64,000 nt of DNA, from NCBI GenBank assembly GCA_026936335.1, contig JAPMXV010000021.1, forward strand, positions 186,001-250,000, given 5' to 3'. The number at the start of each line of letters is the position of its first letter. Position 1 is the stretch's first letter. This stretch comes from Mantamonas sphyraenae. Its lineage: Eukaryota; CRuMs; Mantamonadidae. The notes beneath the pieces were generated by a model. It was not told the origin of the DNA. It saw only the letters and a program-made list of their open reading frames with translations, and searched no databases. Shown here in pieces: positions 60,384-64,000 of this stretch. Both the position numbers and the translations under genes were made by a program.

Positions 60384-63300
60384 TCATTCGAGGCGTTGGC
60401 GTTTGAAGGAGGAGGAGGAGGAGGAGGAGGAGGAGGAGGAGGAGGAGGAGGAGGAGAAAGGGTCTTTGCGCTTGGGGAGAGGTGAAGGAGGGGATGCGGG
60501 GTAGGCGTGAACGACGGCGTCGGTGGTGGTGGGGCGGGTGGTGATGTGGGGTGTGATGCGGTCGATGAGGGTGTGGAGGAGAGTGTGCAGTGTGGCGTCG
60601 CTGGGTTTGGGATTGTCAAGCCAGGCGATCTTGAGGGAGAGGGAGGTGACGCCGCGGTTGAGGGTGGCAGTGATGGCACGTTGAACCTGCTGGTAGGTGA
60701 GTTGTGGCCTGAGGAGGCGGACAAAGAAGGCCATGTCGACAGGCGGCACGCCAACGTTGCCCAGCGCCAGGATGATGTGACGCACCAGGGACTTCAGGCT
60801 GCCGTTGTTGATCAGCTCACGCAGTGCCTGGTGCTCGTGTGTGTGCTGATGGCGAGGTTGCTTGGCTGCGCGTGCCTTCATGTGTGCCAGCAGCGTCTGG
60901 AACTCCCGCGCCGTGCAGCTGCCACGCTCGTCGCTGTGATAGTGCTTTGCCCAACCACTGCGCACAGGATCAGGTTGCCAAGTGTCCACCTTGGTGGTGG
61001 TGAGGTGGTGGTCGTATTCGCATTGTGTCCAATGTGGGTCGCTGTCGTTGTCAGCAGGGCGTCGTGCTTTCTGCAGCCACAGCTGGGTCTGCTTGTGCTC
61101 CTTCCAGGTGCTGGGATGGGTCCTGTCGCCGAGTGTGTCCATTTCTGTCATGAGCAGGTGGAGGAGGGCATAGTTGGGGTCGCCGTGGTCGTGCGGCTTC
61201 TCCAGCCAGCACACCTTCAACCCAGCCTTGGTCACGCCCATGGCCAGACCAGCGTTGGGGATGGCAGCACTGCACGCCGCTCGATCCATGTCATGGCCGA
61301 GAAGGGTGAGACAGAGGGCCATGTCGCCCTGGGAGAGAGGAATGTTCCCCAGAGCGAGCAGGATCTGTCGGACAAGCGTGTTCAGGGTGCCATGGCAGAC
61401 CACAACACGAGCCTGCAGTGTCATGAGGTCGGGGATGTCGTCGATGGGATGCTCGTTGGCCAGGGCGTGCGTGTGGTTCAGCAGTGCCGTGTGCTCCTTC
61501 TTGTTGCTGTGCATGCGCTCGCTCTTGCGCCAACATGTCCAGCCACTGCGCACAACGCCATCTGGCAGTCCATCATCCTCGGCCACCTTCTCCTCCTCTG
61601 TTGGTTCGGGCAGAACAAGCTCGGGGATGTCGAGTGCGTTGACGGCGTCGACGGTGATGGGACGGGTGTTGATGTGGGGTGTGATGCGGTCGATGAGGGT
61701 GTGGAGGAGGGTGTGCAGTGTGGCGTCGCTGGGGGGCTTGTCGAGCCAGGCGATCTTGAGGGAGAGGGATGTGACGCCGCGGGTTAGAGAGTGACTGATG
61801 GCAGTGGATGCATCCTTGTAGTTGACGTGTGGTCTGAGGAGGCGGACAAAGAAGGCCAGGTCGACAGGCGGCACGCCAACGTTGCCCAGCGCAAGGATGA
61901 TGTGACGCAGCAGGGATTTCAGGCTGCCGTTGTTAATCAGCTCACGCAGTACCTGGTGCTCATGTGTGTGCTGATGGCGAGGGTGCTTGGCTGCGCGTGC
62001 CTTCATGTGTGCCAGCAGCGTCTGGAACTCCCGCGCCGTGCAGCTGCCACGCTCGTCGTTGTACGGAGTGATGCTCCAGCCACTGCGCACAGACTCTGGT
62101 TCCCACTTTTCCACCTTGTTTGTGCTGAGGTGGTGGTCGTAGTCGCATTGTGTCCAGTGTGGGTCGCTGTCGTTGTCATCAGGGCGTCGTGCTTTCTGCA
62201 GCCACAGCTGGGTCTGCTCGTGCTCCTTCCAGGTGGTGGGATGGGGCCTGTCGTCGAGAGTGTCCATCTCTGCCATGAGCAGGTGGAGGAGGGCGTAGTT
62301 GGGGTCGCCGTGGTCGTGTGGCTCCTCCAGCCAGCACACCTTCAACCCAGCCTTTGTCACACCCATGGCCAAACCAGCGTGTCGAATGGCAAGGCTGCAC
62401 GCATGTTGATCCATATCACGGCCGAGAAGGGTGAGGAAGAAGGCCATGTCCCCCTGGGAGAGGGGAATGTTGCCCAGAGTGAGCTGAATCTGTCGGACAA
62501 GCGTGTTCAGGGTGCCATGGCAGACCACAACACGCGCTTGCAGGGTCATGAGGTCGGGGATGTCGTCGATGGGATGCTCGATGGCCACGGTGTGCATGTG
62601 GTTCAGCAGTGCCCTGTGCTCCTTCTTGTCGCTGTGGCTGCGCTCGTCACTGGGTCCCCATGTCCACCCTTTGCGCACAACTCCATGTGGCAACTTGTTC
62701 GTCTTGTCCACACCTGATTTCTTCCGTGCGCCGTTGTCTCCATTCTTGGCCCTCCTTGCCCGTGTGCTCGACGTTCCTGTCTCTGTGCCACTGCCAGCCG
62801 TGGCCCTGCGCCTGCGCTGTCCGCTGCCTTTCATCGGTTGTGGATCAGTGCGACGGCTGATGTGGCCTCTGCGTCGTCGACTTCGAATTGTGCGTCTCGG
62901 CTGCCATTCCTCCTGCTCTATGTCATCTGTGTCGTCGTCGCTGTCGTCTTGCGGCATGTACTCCTCATCCATGGCATCGCCAGTGTATGCAATACTGAGT
63001 GCGCCCTGAGTTTCCAACTCGTCGTCCACGTGCTGCTGGGTTGAGTCCTTTGCCTCGCCGTCTTCTGCGTACGCCTCCATCCATGAGCTGGTCATCCACT
63101 CTGAGTTGCTGGACATTGACCGTGGTTCACGGTGGCAAAAGTTCAGGAGCATCAGGTCCTCCACGTCGCCGGGGTCATGTGTGCGTGTGTCCTGGTCTGC
63201 GTCGTCGTCGTCGCAGTCTCCAGTCTGCCGTGTGGCCTGGTGAGAGGAGGACGACGATGTGGTGGTGGATGTAGTCCGTGTGATGCCGACAAAGGCAGGA

Positions 63301-63976
63301 CTGATGCGTTTGGGGACGCGGTTGTGGTTTGTGGTGGGTTGAGCAAGCGGACAGGGCACCGGAGGCTGAGCGAAGTGCATCTGGGCGGTTTGTCGTGGCT
63401 GAGGAGGCGGTGGAGGGGGGTAGGCGTAGTATGGGTGGCCTTGATGAGGATATGCGTGGTGCTGCTGGGAGTGGGTGTTGACAGGGACCCAGATGACGGG
63501 TGGTTGTGGGTGCTGGTACGGGTTTTGTACGCCAGAGACGGGCAGCATGTTCGGAAACGGCTGGGCAGCCATGGGAGGGACCATGTACGCGTAGCTGTGG
63601 GGGAGACGCGGAGGGGCAGGGCGGAGTGGTACTGGTGAGCGGAAGGCGGCATGGACGCCGTCAGGGCAGAAGCGGGGTGAAGGGAGGCTGGAACGGGCAA
63701 AGAGGGAAAAGGAAAGGAGATTGGCAGACGGGGAAACTGGCAACGGGGAGGCAGTGACAGGGGAGAGGGGATCGGAGAAGAGCGGAGAAAGCAGCAACGG
63801 TGGTGATGGGGAAGTGGAGATGCAGCGGAGGAGTGCAGGGAAGCGACGGAGGCATGGAGGAGGCAAGGGAGCGGGAGAAGCGGGCAGTCAGAAAACGGAG
63901 TGGAAGGCAGAACGCACGCTGGGTAGGTGTTGGGGGTGTGTTGTTGCTTCGGAGTGCTCGAGTAGTCGTTGTCCAT
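60384..63976 (-). CDS. Orphan protein with four copies of an unrecognised ~140-residue domain
   Basis: Two exons, 63976-63918 and 63594-60384; donor GTGCGT, acceptor CCCCCACAG, phase 2, 1,089 residues. The splice joins MDNDYSSTPKQQHTPNTYPA to YAYMVPPMAAQPFPN, a Pro/Tyr/Gln-rich low-complexity head. An acidic middle and a basic patch (RTIRSRRRRGHISRR) follow. Residues about 321-1037 are two tandem units of roughly 376 residues. Each unit holds an A copy (VVRKGWTWGPSDERSHSDKK) and a B copy (SVRSGWSITPYNDERGSCTA). All four share LLxHM, a G-T/S-L-x-x-L-x-R-x-I-x-L-x-LGN core, D-x-AFF-x-x-LL, and G-V-T-x-x-x-L-K-x-x-WL. The tail is polyserine. I recognise no family. Basic patches suggest a nuclear protein. 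Confidence 0.8.
60408..60456 (-). repeat. GGA/TCC trinucleotide run coding polyserine in the orphan's tail
   Basis: An almost perfect GGA repeat on the + strand reads TCC (Ser) on the coding strand, just before the terminal KRQRLE. Confidence 0.85.
60545..61568 (-). repeat. Second A-B unit of the intragenic tandem duplication
   Basis: This block repeats the block at 61675-62693 with a period of about 1,125-1,128 bp. Long stretches are nearly identical at the DNA level, for example around 60901 and 62026. It encodes domains A2 and B2 of the orphan protein. Confidence 0.85.
61675..62693 (-). repeat. First A-B unit of the intragenic tandem duplication
   Basis: Encodes domains A1 and B1. The A-B units are far more alike to each other than A is to B, so an old A/B duplication was followed by a recent A-B duplication or by gene conversion. 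Confidence 0.85.
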
Positions 63977-64000
63977 GGTGGTGGCGGTGGTACTGGAGTG

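Noticed and set aside
60384-63594. CRISPR-like or satellite array in the repeat gene
   Set aside because: The repeat period is about 1.1 kb, in frame, and encodes homologous protein domains; there are no short direct repeats with unique spacers.
1-64000. Transposons, integrated viruses or bacterial contamination
   Set aside because: No transposase, integrase, reverse transcriptase or terminal repeats were seen; introns are spread across the whole window, and the TilS and helicase genes sit between intron-bearing neighbours.

Overview
This is a gene-dense nuclear segment from a eukaryote. Genes are split by spliceosomal introns (GT-AG, donors mostly GTGAGT, GTACGT or GTAAGT), and one Pol III tRNA gene is present. 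Sixty-four kilobases carry about 33 protein genes, close to one per 2 kb, with mostly short introns and intergenic gaps that often fall to 12-150 bp. Coding sequence is GC-rich and contains many poly-Ser and acidic low-complexity tracts. Genes for an axonemal dynein assembly factor (DNAAF6), a TRPP/PKD2 channel, a C22orf23/UPF0193 homologue and a multi-DCX protein suggest a unicellular flagellated heterotroph. A class I Fe-S fumarase and a TilS-like enzyme point to a protist and not to an animal, plant or typical fungus. I cannot place the lineage from sequence alone.

Layout, left to right. 0-12.7 kb: CLU (cut by the left edge), a six-repeat doublecortin-domain protein, PRPF18, a secreted or anchored orphan, MFAP1, MUTYH and class I fumarase. 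12.7-26.7 kb: an EST1/SMG7-type protein, mitochondrial ClpX, a WDR20/DMWD protein, DNAAF6, tRNA-Arg(CCU), a SAPS-domain PP6 regulatory subunit, the mitochondrial ribosome GTPase MTG2 and an Ariadne-type RBR ligase with a long insertion. 26.7-40.8 kb: a 1,850-residue ARF-GEF with PH-PH-Sec7-PH-FYVE architecture, a single-pass orphan, an amino-acid permease with a 5-nt microexon, an SH3-PH-RA-RA adaptor with repeated LD-like motifs, and a nuclear-type acidic/basic protein. 40.8-51 kb: a UvsW-like SF2 helicase, a second amino-acid permease, RPS28, a probably myristoylated PKA regulatory subunit, TilS, TIM44 and TMEM234. 50.4-64 kb: a TRPP channel, a small coiled-coil gene, a BET-like protein with a degenerate bromodomain, the UPF0193 homologue, a kelch/coiled-coil protein and an orphan built from four copies of an unrecognised domain.

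There is no operon logic, but several themes recur. Organelle genes (fumarase, ClpX, MTG2, TilS, TIM44, perhaps the helicase and CLU) serve mitochondrial metabolism, proteostasis, translation and import. Splicing and RNA quality-control genes (PRPF18, MFAP1, EST1/SMG7) fit an intron-bearing genome. Cilium, cytoskeleton and signalling genes (DNAAF6, TRPP, UPF0193, DCX, PKA-R, SH3-PH-RA) fit a motile cell. Neighbouring genes are usually divergent from very short shared promoters or convergent with nearly abutting stop codons.

Exon coordinates come from hand translation with splice-phase checking and have not been tested by transcripts. Two genes (the DCX protein and the PP6 subunit) each need one extra base to keep frame. 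These may be assembly errors or real lesions.
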